Below are positions 12,036-22,500 of a stretch of 64,000 bases of DNA, in pieces. The notes beneath the pieces are model-generated. The model did no database searches, was not told the DNA's origin, and saw nothing but the letters and a program-made list of their open reading frames with translations. Made by a program: the position numbers and the translations under genes. The first letter of the stretch is position 1; every line of letters starts with the position of its first letter. The stretch comes from Nicotiana tabacum. Taxonomy: Eukaryota > Streptophyta > Magnoliopsida > Solanales > Solanaceae. The stretch lies in assembly GCF_000715075.1 (NCBI RefSeq), contig NC_134080.1:37800758-37864757 (forward strand), given 5' to 3'.

Positions 12036-12189
12036 GGCCGCAGATGCAGAGAAAAAGGGCGCATCTATGGGACCGCAGATGCGGTTCCTGGGCGCAGATG
12101 AGGCCCTGAGGGACTTAAGTGAAAACCGCAGAAGCAGTTCATGACCATAGAAGCAGTACCGCAGGAGCGGGATTTTGGCCGCAGGTGCG
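12036..12189 (+). repeat. GC-rich inverted-repeat cassette in Tekay 5' LTR
   Basis: Multiple 'CCGCAGATGCGG / GCCGCAGGTGCG' units that can pair with one another, ending 20 bases before the TATA box. The full cassette is at 30188-30427 in the 3' LTR. Confidence 0.7.
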
Positions 12190-12208
12190 ATTTTGCTGGG
12201 ACAAAAAG

Positions 12209-12216
12209 TATATAAA
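12209..12216 (+). promoter_or_regulatory. TATA box of the Tekay LTR
   Basis: TATATAAA directly after the GC-rich cassette. The 3' LTR has the degraded form TAGATAAA near 30450. This marks the likely LTR promoter; inferred from sequence. Confidence 0.6.
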
Positions 12217-12249
12217 CTCCCTTTCGCGAATTTTGAGTTGTTTTTCACC

Positions 12250-12254
12250 ATTTT
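12250..12254. repeat. Target-site duplication of Copia, left (ATTTT)
   Basis: ATTTT repeated at 22501-22505. In the uninterrupted 3' Tekay LTR the site occurs once. The right LTR end is ACA or ACAT, so the border has a one-base ambiguity. Confidence 0.75.
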
Positions 12255-13176
12255 TGTTGGCCCAAGAACAGGTGAAGTTTTGAAGATTGACAAAAGAACT
12301 CAGACATGGACCAGGTCCATCTTGTGAAGCACAGTCATGGTCAACCTGTACATATGAGATGCACGTGAAGGAGATAAGTCTAACTGATCAAGTAGCAATA
12401 TCTCCTGATCTGATCGAAAAGGTTGCATATTGGATAAGGAGAGAAAGACTCCCTACATGAAGAGAACACAGTTTAGGATGAAGATAGTGTTACAGTTTGA
12501 GATCATCATGAACTCTTCTACGATAGAAGAGTAGCAATTGAATCCCAGTCAAACTCTGATTACTAACCCATTAAAAGTCAGTGTTATTCTCTTTTACAAG
12601 TAATGCACATAAGCAGAAGTTAAACTTAAATTGAGAGCAAAAGAGCAAGGCGATTTTGCATGCAATTTATGTGTGATTTGAGTGTGCAATCCTGAAGCTA
12701 CTTGAACGAGATAGAAGAACCAGTTCCATGTGTCTATCTTTTATTATAGTTCAATTGTAGTAGGTGATTTTATATTGTAATTTTCAGCTTTCATAGAAGC
12801 AATTATATTAGGTACCTAGAGTATTCAAGTTAGAGTTAACTTGAAATTGTCACAACAGTTGAGGCTGTGTTCCACAACGGGATTAGAGTTAATCCTTAGG
12901 TTTATAAAGAGTTTTTGTAAATGCTGTTTTGCTCAGTGATTTTAGTGGAAGTTTGGGAAAATCCTACTGAGTAGTAGGTCGTGGTTTTTTTCACCTTTTG
13001 AGCAAGGTGTTTTCCACATAAAAATATATGTGTTCTTTATTTTCTGTATTTATTATTCCGCAAAAAGTAGTAGTTGAAACACCTAGAAGAACCAGGTTCT
13101 TCTATAGAGTAGTTAAGCGAAAATTGGGTATCACACAAATCACCCTCCCTCTGGTGTGATATTGACACTTAAAACA
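12255..13176 (+). mobile_element. Copia 5' LTR
   Basis: TGTTGGCCCAAG...AAAACA, 922 bases, collinear with 21578-22499. It includes the perfect palindromes at 12306-12320 and 13084-13104. Confidence 0.9.
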
Positions 13177-13181
13177 TCAAT

Positions 13182-13196
13182 TGGTATCAGAGCGGG
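13182..13196 (+). other. Primer-binding site of Copia (initiator Met tRNA)
   Basis: TGGTATCAGAGCGGG, the standard plant iMet-tRNA complement, five bases after the LTR end. Confidence 0.9.
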
Positions 13197-13235
13197 TTAT
13201 CCTTGAAGAGGTTAACACCTTAGGAAAAGATCGAG

Positions 13236-14525
13236 ATAAGTGCACCACCTGGAAACTGGGAAGGGCAATCCACTGCTAGGCCTCCACTCTTTAATGGTCA
13301 ATACTATTCTTGGTGGAAGAACAAGATGAGAGATCATATCATAGGAGAAGATTATGAACTCTGGGACATAGTCACTGATGGTCCCCTGGCGACTACAAAA
13401 AAAAATGCTGAAGGAGTGGACGTGCCAAAGACAAGAGCTGACTGCACCACTGAAGACTTGAAGAAATGGGAAAAGAATGCCAAGGCCAAGAAATGGCTTG
13501 TGTGTGGACTGGGTCCAGGCGAGGACAGCAGGATTCAAAGCTGTACTACTGCTAACGAGATATGTGACACTTTACAAGTGGCTCGTGAAGGAACTCCTCA
13601 AGTAAAGAGATCAAGAGGAACACTGCTATATTCTCAATATGAGAATTTCACTATAAAGGAAGGAGAAACTATCCAGAAGATGTACACAAGGTTCACAACA
13701 CTAACCAATGAACTTAAATCTCTTGGGAGAATTATCCTTGAAGAAGACAAGGTTGAGAAAATCTTGACAAGGGTCTTACCAGTAACTTGAGAAAGCAAAA
13801 TCACTGCTATTCAAGCATCAAAAAATATTGCTACTCTCAAGCTGGATGAACTGATTGGAAATATCACTGCCTATGAACTGAGAAGGCAAACCATGAAAAT
13901 GGATGCACACAAGAAGGAAAGGAGTCTAGCTCTCAGAATAGTTGAAGGTGCAGATCTGGAGGATGATGAAATGGCCATGATTACAAGGGATTTCAAAAAG
14001 TACCTAATGAAAGGAAAAAGTTCTTCAAGAGGTACAACCTTCAACAAACCAAGGGCTTCTGAGAAACAAACCAATGAGGGTTGCTACAAATGTGGTAAGA
14101 CTGATCATATGATCAAGAACTGTTCTCAGTGGGAAATTGAATGGAAGAAGGAAAGGGCTGAACGAAGGAACATGAAGAAGGAACAAGTTCAACCCAAAAA
14201 GAACAAAGGATCAACAAAGGCTATGGTTGCTGCTTGGGGAGAAACATTAGATGAGGATTCAGAAGATGAAGCTGGAGATGAACAAGCACTTATGGCCATC
14301 GGAGAATCAGACGATGAACAAGAGGTAAGTGTCCTTCATCTCAAAGACAAGATTAAATTTCTGTCTAAAGCAAGGTTGTCTAAACTAATGCTAGACTTCA
14401 TCGATGAGTCTGAGATAATTAACAATGAGAAGGAAGAGTTGTCTAGGGAGTGTGTGATCTTAAAAGCCAAGTGCAAAAATCTAGAATCTAGGGCTAATGA
14501 GAGTGACAGTAAAAAGCTGAGTTAA
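13236..14525 (+). pseudogene. Copia gag with CCHC zinc knuckle
   Basis: The frame can be followed from a Trp/Pro-rich start ('PPLFNGQYYSWWK', about 13276) characteristic of SIRE gag through 'YELWDIVTDGP' (13353) to 14525. One in-frame TGA sits at 13788. The zinc knuckle 'CYKCGKTDHMIKNC' (CX2CX4HX4C) is at about 14082-14123, followed by Lys-rich and Asp/Glu-rich segments that could bind RNA or partners. No ATG is found at the expected start near 13236; the first in-frame ATG is 13326, inside the conserved domain, so the start codon seems to be lost. Gag would form the particle. Confidence 0.85.
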
Positions 14526-15060
14526 AGAACCAGGTTCTTGAACTTGACACCAGTGTCCTAGAACTTAGGTCTGAAATTTAAAATTAAAATTAGGAGTAGG
14601 TAAGAAGAAAGCTGATCATACACATCTCACCTTAGAAGAAAACTTAGGAAAAATGAAGGATCAGTTGAATAGGAAAGATGAGAAGATAAGAGTCTTAAAG
14701 GAAGACCTAGGGAAGGTAAAGCATGAACTTGACAGAACTTGCAAATGGAATAAGGCTTCTGATGCACTTTCCTGGCTACAAGAACATCATAGTAGCAACA
14801 AGAGAGGACTTGGCTATGGGGCTCAAGCAACTAAGTGGGACCTTAAAAGCAAGTACCTCACTCTTCTTGAAAACAAAATTTGCACACACTGTGGCAAGAC
14901 TGATCATTACAAAAATGAATGTAATGCAAAAGAAAAGGCCAGTCAAAAGAACAAAGCCTTTGTTCAAGAGAAAAATAGGCTGCATGGGTGGGCTAAAAGG
15001 AATTTGATTTACCCCTTTGCCTATAGAAAGGACCCAAACTAGTTTGGGTTCCTAAGACTA
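14526..15060 (+). pseudogene. Copia gag-pol linker with second CCHC motif
   Basis: After a frame change near 14525 an open frame from 14653 to 15042 continues the charged coiled-coil-like tail of gag ('KDEKIRVLKEDLGKVKHELD') and carries another Cys/His motif, 'CTHCGKTDHYKNEC' (about 14884-14925). Two knuckle-like motifs are seen in SIRE-type Gag. The segment ends just before protease. Confidence 0.7.
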
Positions 15061-15079
15061 ACCCCTGATTTCTTTTTGC

Positions 15080-15277
15080 AGGTCCAAGTGAAGGGAAGTA
15101 GCCAAATTTGGCACATGGATAGTGGCTGCTCAAAACATATAACTGGAAGCAAGAACCAGTTCCTTTCACTTGAGTACTTAAAAGGAGGTACTGTCTCCTT
15201 GGAATAGGAAGAAATGTGAGATTATTGGGGTTGGAAAGGTAGGTAAGACATGCTCACACTCCATAGAGAATGTCTAC
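15080..15277 (+). pseudogene. Copia protease (remnant)
   Basis: 'WHMDSGCSKHITG' at about 15113 is the Copia protease active-site motif (DSG). The frame then collapses after a stop near 15205 and small indels, so only the N-terminal third is readable. Role: cleavage of Gag-Pol. Confidence 0.75.
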
Positions 15278-16546
15278 TTGATAGATGACTTGAAATATAG
15301 CCTAATCAGTGTATCACAACTGTGTGACAGAGGTAACCTTGTAGCATTTACCTCTACCAAATGCTTTGTGATTAACCTTACCACTGACAAGATTGTTTTG
15401 CAGGGAAAAAGAGTTAACAATATTTACATTGTAGATTTGTCTACTCTTTCAGAAAATGAACTCACTTGCTTAAGTGTGTTGGATAATGATCCCCTCCTGT
15501 GGCACAAAAGACTTGGTCATGCAAGTTTGAATCAACTGAACAAATTAGTCTCCAAGGACTTGGTGATAGGGCTGCCTAACATCAAGTTCAAGGAAGACAA
15601 AGTTTGTGAGGCCTGTGCAAGGGGGAAGTAGGTAAGATCATCCTTTAAGAGCAAGAAAATGGTAAGCACAACCAGGATGTTAGAACTGGTTCATATGGAT
15701 CTCTGTGGTCTAATGAGAACATTGAGCAGATGTGGTAAGAAATATGTGATGGTACTTGTTGATGATTATTCTAGGTTTACCTGGGTACTATTCTTAACAT
15801 CTAAAGATGAAGCATTTGACATGTTTATTACTTTTGTTAGAAAGACTCAGAAACAATTAGGTAATCAACTTACATCCATTAGGTCTGATCATAGAACTGA
15901 ATTTGAAAATGCTAAGTTTGCTGAATTTTGTGATGAGCATGGTATAGATCATAACTTCTCTACCCGTAGGACTCCTCAACAAAATGGAATAGTTGAAAGA
16001 AAGAACAGGACTCTTGAAGATATGGCTAGGACTATGCTTCTTGCTAGTAAACTACCCCATAGCTTCTGGGCAGAGGCTGCAAACACTGCATGTTATATCA
16101 TCAATAGATGCATGACTAGACCTCTTGTAGAGAAGACTCCCCATGAGTTACTTAAAGGGAGAAAACCAAATATATCCCATCTTAGGGTATTTGGATGCAA
16201 GTGCTTTGTGCACAATAATAAAAAAGACTCCCTAGGTAAGTTTGATCCCAGAAGTGAAGAAGGAGTATTCTGGGGATATTCTTCACATAGCAAAGCATAT
16301 AAAATGTTCAATAAAAGAACTTTGTGTATAGAAGAAAGTGTGTATATAGTGTTCGATGAAACTAACATTCTTTCTGAGAGACAGGAACATGAAGATGAAG
16401 CTATTGGGCTGGTAAGAAATTTGGCTGAAGTCTCAGCACAAGCTAAAGTGGCACCAAAAGAAGGAACATGTGATGGAACAGGTTCTTCCATCCAAGGCAA
16501 CCTGACAGGGGAACTGATCAAAGGGGAACTGAAACCAATCCCCTAA
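15278..16546 (+). pseudogene. Copia integrase (GAG-pre-integrase and catalytic core)
   Basis: A single frame with one TAG at 15629. The zinc-binding HHCC domain covers 'WHKRLGHASLNQL' (15499) to 'CEACARGK' (15607). The catalytic core has the three acidic residues in 'LVHMDLCG' (about 15690), 'IRSDHRTEF' (about 15880, Arg in place of the usual Gly two residues after Asp) and 'QNGIVERKNRT' (about 15983). The Copia-typical 'HLRVFGCKCFVH' follows near 16180. The protein would insert element DNA into the chromosome. This is the best preserved part of the element, but the stop at 15629 separates the two domains. Confidence 0.9.
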
Positions 16547-16779
16547 AGGAACCTGATCATGACCCTGTTCCTCAGCAACAGAACATGGTAGAAACATCTA
16601 GTAGAAATCAGTTGGTTGTGAACCTCACAAGTATCAAAGTTCTCATCCTATTAAGAACATAATTACTGTTCCAACCTATGGAATCAAAACTAGATAACAA
16701 TTAAAGAATCTGTGTGCTTTTGATGCTTTCCTATCTCTTACTGAACCTAAAAATGTTGTTGAGGTTTTGCAGGATGCAA

Positions 16780-18250
16780 ATTAGGTAAATGCAATGCAAG
16801 ATGAACTCAATCAGTTCGAGAGAAGTCAAGTTTGGCATCTAGTTCCAAGACCAAGGACAGATTAGTTATTGGCACAAAATGGATCTTTAGAAACAAACTT
16901 GATGAAGATGGAACATTTACAAGAAACAAGGCAAGAATGGTGGTCCAAGGTTATAGTCAAGAGAAGGGTATAGATTATGATGAGACTTTTGATCCAATTG
17001 CAAGACTAGAGGAAATAAGACTCCTCATAGCCTTTGTAGCACACACGGAATTTACTCTTCATTAGATGGATGTCAAAACCTAAATAGCCACCTAAAAGAA
17101 GAAGTGTTTTTGAAACAACCTCCAGGGTATGAGAGCAAGGAATGTCCTGAGCATGTTTACAAATTTGACAAGGCTCTCTATGGACTCAAGCAGGCTCCTA
17201 GAGCATGGTATGAACGATTGTTCAAATTCCTGCTTGAACATGACTACAAAAGAGGTAAAATTGGCAGTACTCTATTCTTAGGGAAAAAGGTAAGGATCTT
17301 CTTGTGGTACAAATATATGTTGATGACATAATATTTGGGGCCACCACTGACAAACTAAGTAAGGATTTTGCCAAATTAATGGGGAATGAGTTTGAAATAA
17401 GTATGATGGGTGAGCTTAACTTTTTCTTAGGCTTATAGATCAAACAAAGCCCAAATGGAACCATGATCCATCAGCAGAAATATGCAAAGGAGCTGATCAA
17501 AAAGTTTAAAATGGATGAATCAAAGGAAATAGACACCCCTATTGCAACTGTCACTAAATTAGACATAGATGAACCTGGTTCATCTGTTGATCAGAAGTTG
17601 TATATGGGTATGATTGGTTCATTTTTATATCTTACTGCCAACAGACCTGACATAGTTTTCAGTGTAGGGCTTTGTGCTCACTTTTAGGTTAATCCAAAAG
17701 AGTCTCACTTGACTGCTGTCAAGAGGATACTAAGATATTTGAAAGGCACTACTGATATGTGTCTTTGGTACCCTTAAGGTAGTGATTTCAATCTAGTAGG
17801 GTATGCTGATTATGCAGGCTTCCTTGTGGATAGGAAAAACACCTCAGGTTATGGCTCATTTTCTTGGTTCATGTCTTGTATCATGGGCCACTAAAAAGAA
17901 AAATTTAGTGGCCTTATCCACTGCTGAGGCTGAATATGTTGCTGCTGCCTCTTGTTGTACTCAATTGCTATGGATCAAATAGCAGCTGGTAGATTTTAGC
18001 GTTGAAGCTGGTTGCATTCCTATATTCTGTGATAACACTAGTGCTATAAGTATGACAAAGAACCATGTTCATCATAAGAGTACTAAGCACATAGATGTTA
18101 GATACCACTTCTTAAGAGATAACTATGAGAAATGATTGATTTCTATAGAATTCTGTGCTACTGATAAACAAATTGCTGACATCTTCACTAAAGCACTGAG
18201 TAGAGAAAACTTTTAGAGGAACTTGGAATTAGGAATGATTAAGATCACCT
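16780..18250 (+). pseudogene. Copia reverse transcriptase and RNase H
   Basis: RT begins with 'QDELNQFERSQVWHLVP' (about 16798); a one-base loss near 16850 shifts frame to 'VIGTKWIFRNK', and 'YDETFDPIARLE' follows at 16975. The catalytic YVDD lies at 17316-17327 in another frame. 'QQKYAKELIKKFKMDESK' (17474) and 'GSFLYLTANRPDI' (17611) are typical of Copia RT/connection. RNase H is read as 'LSTAEAEYVAA' (about 17917) and 'SKHIDVRYHFLR'-like sequence (about 18085), the usual C-terminus of Copia pol. At least four frameshifts and many stops are present. Confidence 0.85.
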
Positions 18251-18709
18251 AATAGGACCAGCTCAGAATGCAAAATGAAAAAAAATTGAAAAAAAATGAT
18301 TTTTTTTTCTAGGAACTCTGAACTTGTGTAAATATCTAGATTAATTCTTACTCAGCTTCATACTTTAATTAGTATACTCCTATGACATGTGTTAATATGA
18401 CTCACTGATCTCTTACAAAATTTTCTCTATTATGGTAAATTGAGTCATGTTCAAGAGAATTCTAAATGAAGAACCTGGTTCATCAGTATGAGTTCATCTG
18501 AAAGCTAAGGTATATTTTCTATACTCTGCACAATTGGAAATATAAATATTTAAATCATGAGCAGAAGTCCTACAATTTTTCAATTCCTAGAAAATTCTAT
18601 CTGTTAGCTTTGAACCAGTTTCGTCTGCCTAGAACTCTAAATCGAAAAATTGCCTAAAATCTAGGGAAGATAAACCGATCATTCAAACCTGAAATTTTAG
18701 GTTGATTAG

Positions 18710-19060
18710 ACCTCATAATTCCAAACCGTAAAAAATTCCTCTTCACTTTCACATGCCATCTTCTCCAAAATTCTAACTCATAAATTCTCTCAAGAAACCA
18801 ACGATCATGACCAACCCACAAGATAATCCTGGAACTCCTCCACAACCCACTCCCTCCGATTCATCTACCCCTCCTTCTGCCATCTCCATAATTCCAAACC
18901 ATAAAAAATTCCTCTTCACTTTCACTTGCCATCTTCTCCAAAATTCTAACTCATAAATTCTCTCAAGAAACCAACGATCATGACCAACCCACAAGATAAT
19001 CCTGGAAATCCTCCACAACCCACTCCATCCGATTCATTTACCCCTCCTCCACCTAATACA
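18710..19060 (+). repeat. 173-base tandem duplication over the env-like ORF start
   Basis: The block around 18716-18889 recurs at 18890-19060 with few differences. The ATGACCAACCCACAAG start context occurs at 18807 and again at 18980, an offset of 173 bases. Because 173 is not a multiple of three and the upstream copy soon meets a stop, the second ATG is the one that opens the long frame. Confidence 0.85.
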
Positions 19061-21087
19061 TCTCCCAAACCTAGACTGAGAAGGGTGAAAATGCTTGTTC
19101 GGAAAACAGTAGCGTCTAGGGCTTTTAGAATGAAATTAAATGAGAAATTAAAGGCAAGGCAGGCCCAAGACTCTGACCCAACTCTGATTTTGAGTCATAC
19201 AAATCTGCTAGTGTGGGGGAAGGACCTAGGTCTTCTGACTCTGAAAAGGATCAAGAATCCCCTTCTAAGGTAAGTTCTTCTTTGTCTGAAAATCTAGAAA
19301 CTAGGTTTGTTATGGTTGGGCCTGTTAAGGATGTAGAATTACCTGAGTTACAAAGGAGTGGAGGTAAAAAGAAATCTGAAAAAGAAAAAGAGAGAGAGGG
19401 TGCATGTGGTGAAGATAGGGGAAATGGGAAAAGAATGGTTGATCATTCACCCACTGTTGATTTTCTTGTGCCTACTATCTGTTGGATTGAACAAGAAAAG
19501 ATATACGAGAGTGGCCAGAAGTCAGGGGGAAGTGGTTCTGGTGAAGCTACTGAAGGGCTAGTTCATCTAAGCATACAAAGAGATGAACCTGGTTCATCTA
19601 CTGAAGAAACCCTAGTAGACCTGCTAAAAAAGGTTGGTGCAAGCTATGATCCAAAGAAACGAAGAACTCCCACACTAAAAGCCCCCAGTATTCCTAAAAC
19701 TTCAGAGAAAAGAAAGGCCTCCTCCCCAACAACTACTGAAATTTCATTGCCAAAGGGAAAAGCTACAAGAAGCAGGCTGAAGCAGAGTGAGAGTGATATT
19801 CAAAAGGCTCTAGCTGAGAGTAAAAAGAAAAAGTTGGCTAAAGGAAAAGGGAAGGTTTCAGAATCCTCAGAGGCTGTGGATGTTGAGGAGATGGAACAGG
19901 TCCATCAGGAGGAAGTTCAAACAGTGGAGGTTTAGACCCCCAATCCCAAAAAGCCCAAGACTTATTCCAAGAAGTATTCCTCTATGTTTGAGGCTGCTGA
20001 ACCTTCATTAGCCAAGAGGACAAGGTCTGCAGTGAAAAGTAAACAAGTGAAATTTTTTGAAGTTGAGGAATGGAGTGGAGAAGAAATAGATGGTGATTCG
20101 GATGGTGAAAAGGATAAGCTTGCCATGTTTGGCAAAAGAAAAATCTTGAAGGGTAGACTGATGAAAGACCTGGTGGAGCCAGGAATAATGAGACTGGTAG
20201 ATGCCTTAGATGCTCAGGGGTGGAAGGACATGGTCCATCAGATGGATGGTAGGCTAGCTAGGAATGAGATAATTGAGTTTATGGCAAATGCAGAGGTTCA
20301 GGATGGCAAGGTTAGCAGCCTGGTGAAAGGGGTTCAAGTGTCCTTTGATACAAAAAAACTTGGAGAAATCCTTGATATACCCTCTGAAGGGTTTGATGAT
20401 TATATAAGGCAAATGTGGTCTTGTCTAGACTACCTTCCTACTGCCCTTCAAATTACCAGGAGGTTTTGTGATGCTGAGAATGTGAATGAAGCCATGGCTG
20501 TTCAGAAAAGTAAAATGAGGCCTCAACACAAGGTTTTGTTTGAATTTGTCAATAAATGCCTATTGCCCAGACAAGAGAGAAGGCACATTGCAAATTATAT
20601 GGACCTAGTTTTTATGGAGTACCTGGAAAGTGGAAGGCAAATAAATTGGCCTGCCTTCATCATCAAGCTGCTAGACAGAGTCATAAATGGCTCCAAGGCT
20701 CATGCTACCCCCTATGGCTTTATTCTGACCACAATTCTTGATAGGTTCAATGTGCCTCTGAAGAAATGGGAAATGGACTCAAGCAAGGATCATTTTGGCA
20801 TTAACACTCTGATTGCTTGTGACTACTTAGTCAGTGCCATCCCAAATGAACTTGGTTCATCCAAGAAGACTCCTATCAACAGCAAAGTCAGGGATTTAGT
20901 TCAAGAATGTGAAGCCAAGGATGCTGAGATAGCTAGGCTCAAGGCTCGTGTGGCAGAGGTGGAATCTGAGAGGGATGCTCTTAGAACTGAGCTTACCAAA
21001 GAAAAGGAGAAGAATGATGGAATTCTTCATAATATGCTGAATCTTCTCCAAGCCCAAAACAAACCTTCTAGCTCCCCCAAGCCTTAG
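18980..21087 (+). pseudogene. SIRE env-like third ORF
   Basis: ATG 18980 opens a Pro-rich N-terminus, a frameshift near 19215-19270 moves to the frame that runs to 21087, and one TAG at 19933 interrupts it. The central part (about 19990-20870) is globular, with 'FFEVEEWSGEEIDGDSDGE' and 'RLMKDLVEPGIMRLVDALD'; this resembles the domain annotated in plants as putative transposon protein (from memory of the family). The last 80 residues ('AEVESERDALRTELTKEK', about 20955) form a predicted coiled coil. No hydrophobic transmembrane span or signal peptide is evident. The term env-like refers to its position after pol; the function is unproven. Confidence 0.75.
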
Positions 21088-21397
21088 GAATCCTAGCTTT
21101 TGTCTCCTGAACCTGTCTAGTACCTTCAGCGACCCAGATTAGGGATTTTTCTATCTTTTTGCTCATGTTTTAAATCTTTTTTGCTTTCTAGTTGTAGATT
21201 GTGGTAGCAATATATCTCTATCAATGATATCTACTATTTTTTGCTCTTGTTCATTGTTAATCTTTCCTTGATAGTTTAAATATGTTTGCTTGATTACTGA
21301 TGATTAAACCATGATTGCACTTGTAGTTGCCCCAGTGGCCATGAGTACTTATTAAAATTTGGGACTCACAATTTGTATGCAACTTTTCGATGATGCC

Positions 21398-21410
21398 AAA
21401 AGGGGGAAGA
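21398..21410 (+). other. Extra polypurine tract-like run in Copia
   Basis: AAAAGGGGGAAGA, about 170 bases upstream of the main tract. It could be a second plus-strand primer site or a relic. Confidence 0.45.
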
Positions 21411-21563
21411 GATATTGTGCTTTACACATTCTGAAATAAGCGATATTTATACTCTAATTAAACTGGTCCTTGATGATAAGTGAATTTTCTAAACTTTGTG
21501 TTAATGGTTAAGTTGAGTTATTACAGGATCAAGTAAGTAAAAAGTACAGAGTTTGTCATCATC

Positions 21564-21575
21564 AAAAAGGGGAAA
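21564..21575 (+). other. Polypurine tract of Copia
   Basis: AAAAAGGGGAAA two bases before the 3' LTR start, as expected for plus-strand priming. Confidence 0.85.
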
Positions 21576-21577
21576 TT

Positions 21578-22500
21578 TGTTGTCCCAAGAACAGGTGAAG
21601 TTTTGAAGATTGACAAAAGAACTCAAACATGGACCAGGTCCATCTTGTGAAGCACATCATGGTCAACCTATACATATGAGATGCACGTGAAGGAGATAGT
21701 CTAACCGATCAAGCAGCAATATCTCCTGATCTGATCGAAAAGGTTGCATATTGGATAAGGAGAGAAAGACTCCTTACATGAAGAGAACACAATTTAGGAT
21801 GAAGATAGTGTTAGAGTTTGAGATCATCATGAATTCTTCTACGATAGAAGAGTAGCAATTGAATCCTAGTCAAACTCTGATTACTAACCTATTAAAAGTC
21901 AGCGTTGTTCTCTTTTACAAGTAATGCACATAAGCAGAAGTTAAACTTAAATTGAGAGCAAAAGAGCAAGGCTATTTTGCAAGCAATTTATGTGTGATTT
22001 GAGTGTGCAATCCTGAATCTACTTGAACGAGATAGAAAAACCAGTTCCATGTGTCTATATTTTATTCTAGTTCAATTGTAGTAGGTAATTTTACATTGTA
22101 CCTTTCGGATTTCATAGAAGCAATTGTATTAGGTACCTAGAGTGTTCAAGTTAGAGTTAACTTGAAGTTGTCACAACAGTTGAGGCTGTGTGCCACAACG
22201 GGATTAGAGTTAATCCTTAGGTTTACAAAGAGTTTTTATAAATGCTGTTTTGGCTCAGTGATTTTAGTGAAGTTTGGGAAAATCCTACTGAGTAGTAGGT
22301 CGTAGGTTTTTTTTCACCTTTTGAGCCAGGTGTTTTCCACATAAAAATCTATGTGTTCTTTATTTTTTGTATTTATTATTTCGCAAACAGTAGTAGTTGG
22401 AACACCTAGAAGAACCAGGTTCTTCTATAGAGTAGTTAAGCGAAAATTGGGTATCACACAAATCACCCTCTCTCTTGAGTGATATTGAGGCTTAAAACAT
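21578..22500 (+). mobile_element. Copia 3' LTR
   Basis: Collinear with 12255-13176 and carries the same palindromes at 21629-21643 and 22407-22427. It ends AAAACA(T), followed by the ATTTT duplication and resumed Tekay LTR. Confidence 0.9.

Larger units (their letters stand above)
12036..12254 (+). mobile_element. Tekay 5' LTR, left piece (5'-truncated)
   Basis: Matches the 3' LTR from 30274 onward: the GC-rich 'CCGCAGATGCGG' cassette, then the TATA region, then TTCACCATTTT. Bases equivalent to 29492-30273 of the 3' LTR are absent, so the LTR was truncated when it was joined to Ogre-A RNase H at 12035/12036. It stops at 12254 at the Copia insertion and resumes at 22501. Confidence 0.88.
12255..22500 (+). 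mobile_element. SIRE/Maximus-type Ty1-Copia retrotransposon, complete, with env-like ORF
   Basis: Two 922-base LTRs (12255-13176 and 21578-22500), a primer-binding site for initiator Met tRNA, gag with zinc knuckle, protease, integrase, RT and RNase H in Copia order (integrase before RT), an extra ORF after pol, and a polypurine tract. A long third ORF after RNase H identifies the SIRE lineage. ATTTT at 12250-12254 and 22501-22505 is the target duplication, and joining the flanks restores the Tekay LTR. LTR copies differ by about one base in 20 by eye. Each ORF has stops or shifts. Confidence 0.92.

Noticed and set aside
16093..16521. Minus-strand open frame of 142 codons
   Set aside because: Antisense shadow of the Copia integrase.
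18980..21087. Endogenous virus envelope gene
   Set aside because: The ORF lies between Copia pol and the 3' LTR and has no visible transmembrane or signal features; it is treated as the SIRE third ORF. No pararetrovirus movement or coat protein motifs were seen anywhere in the window.
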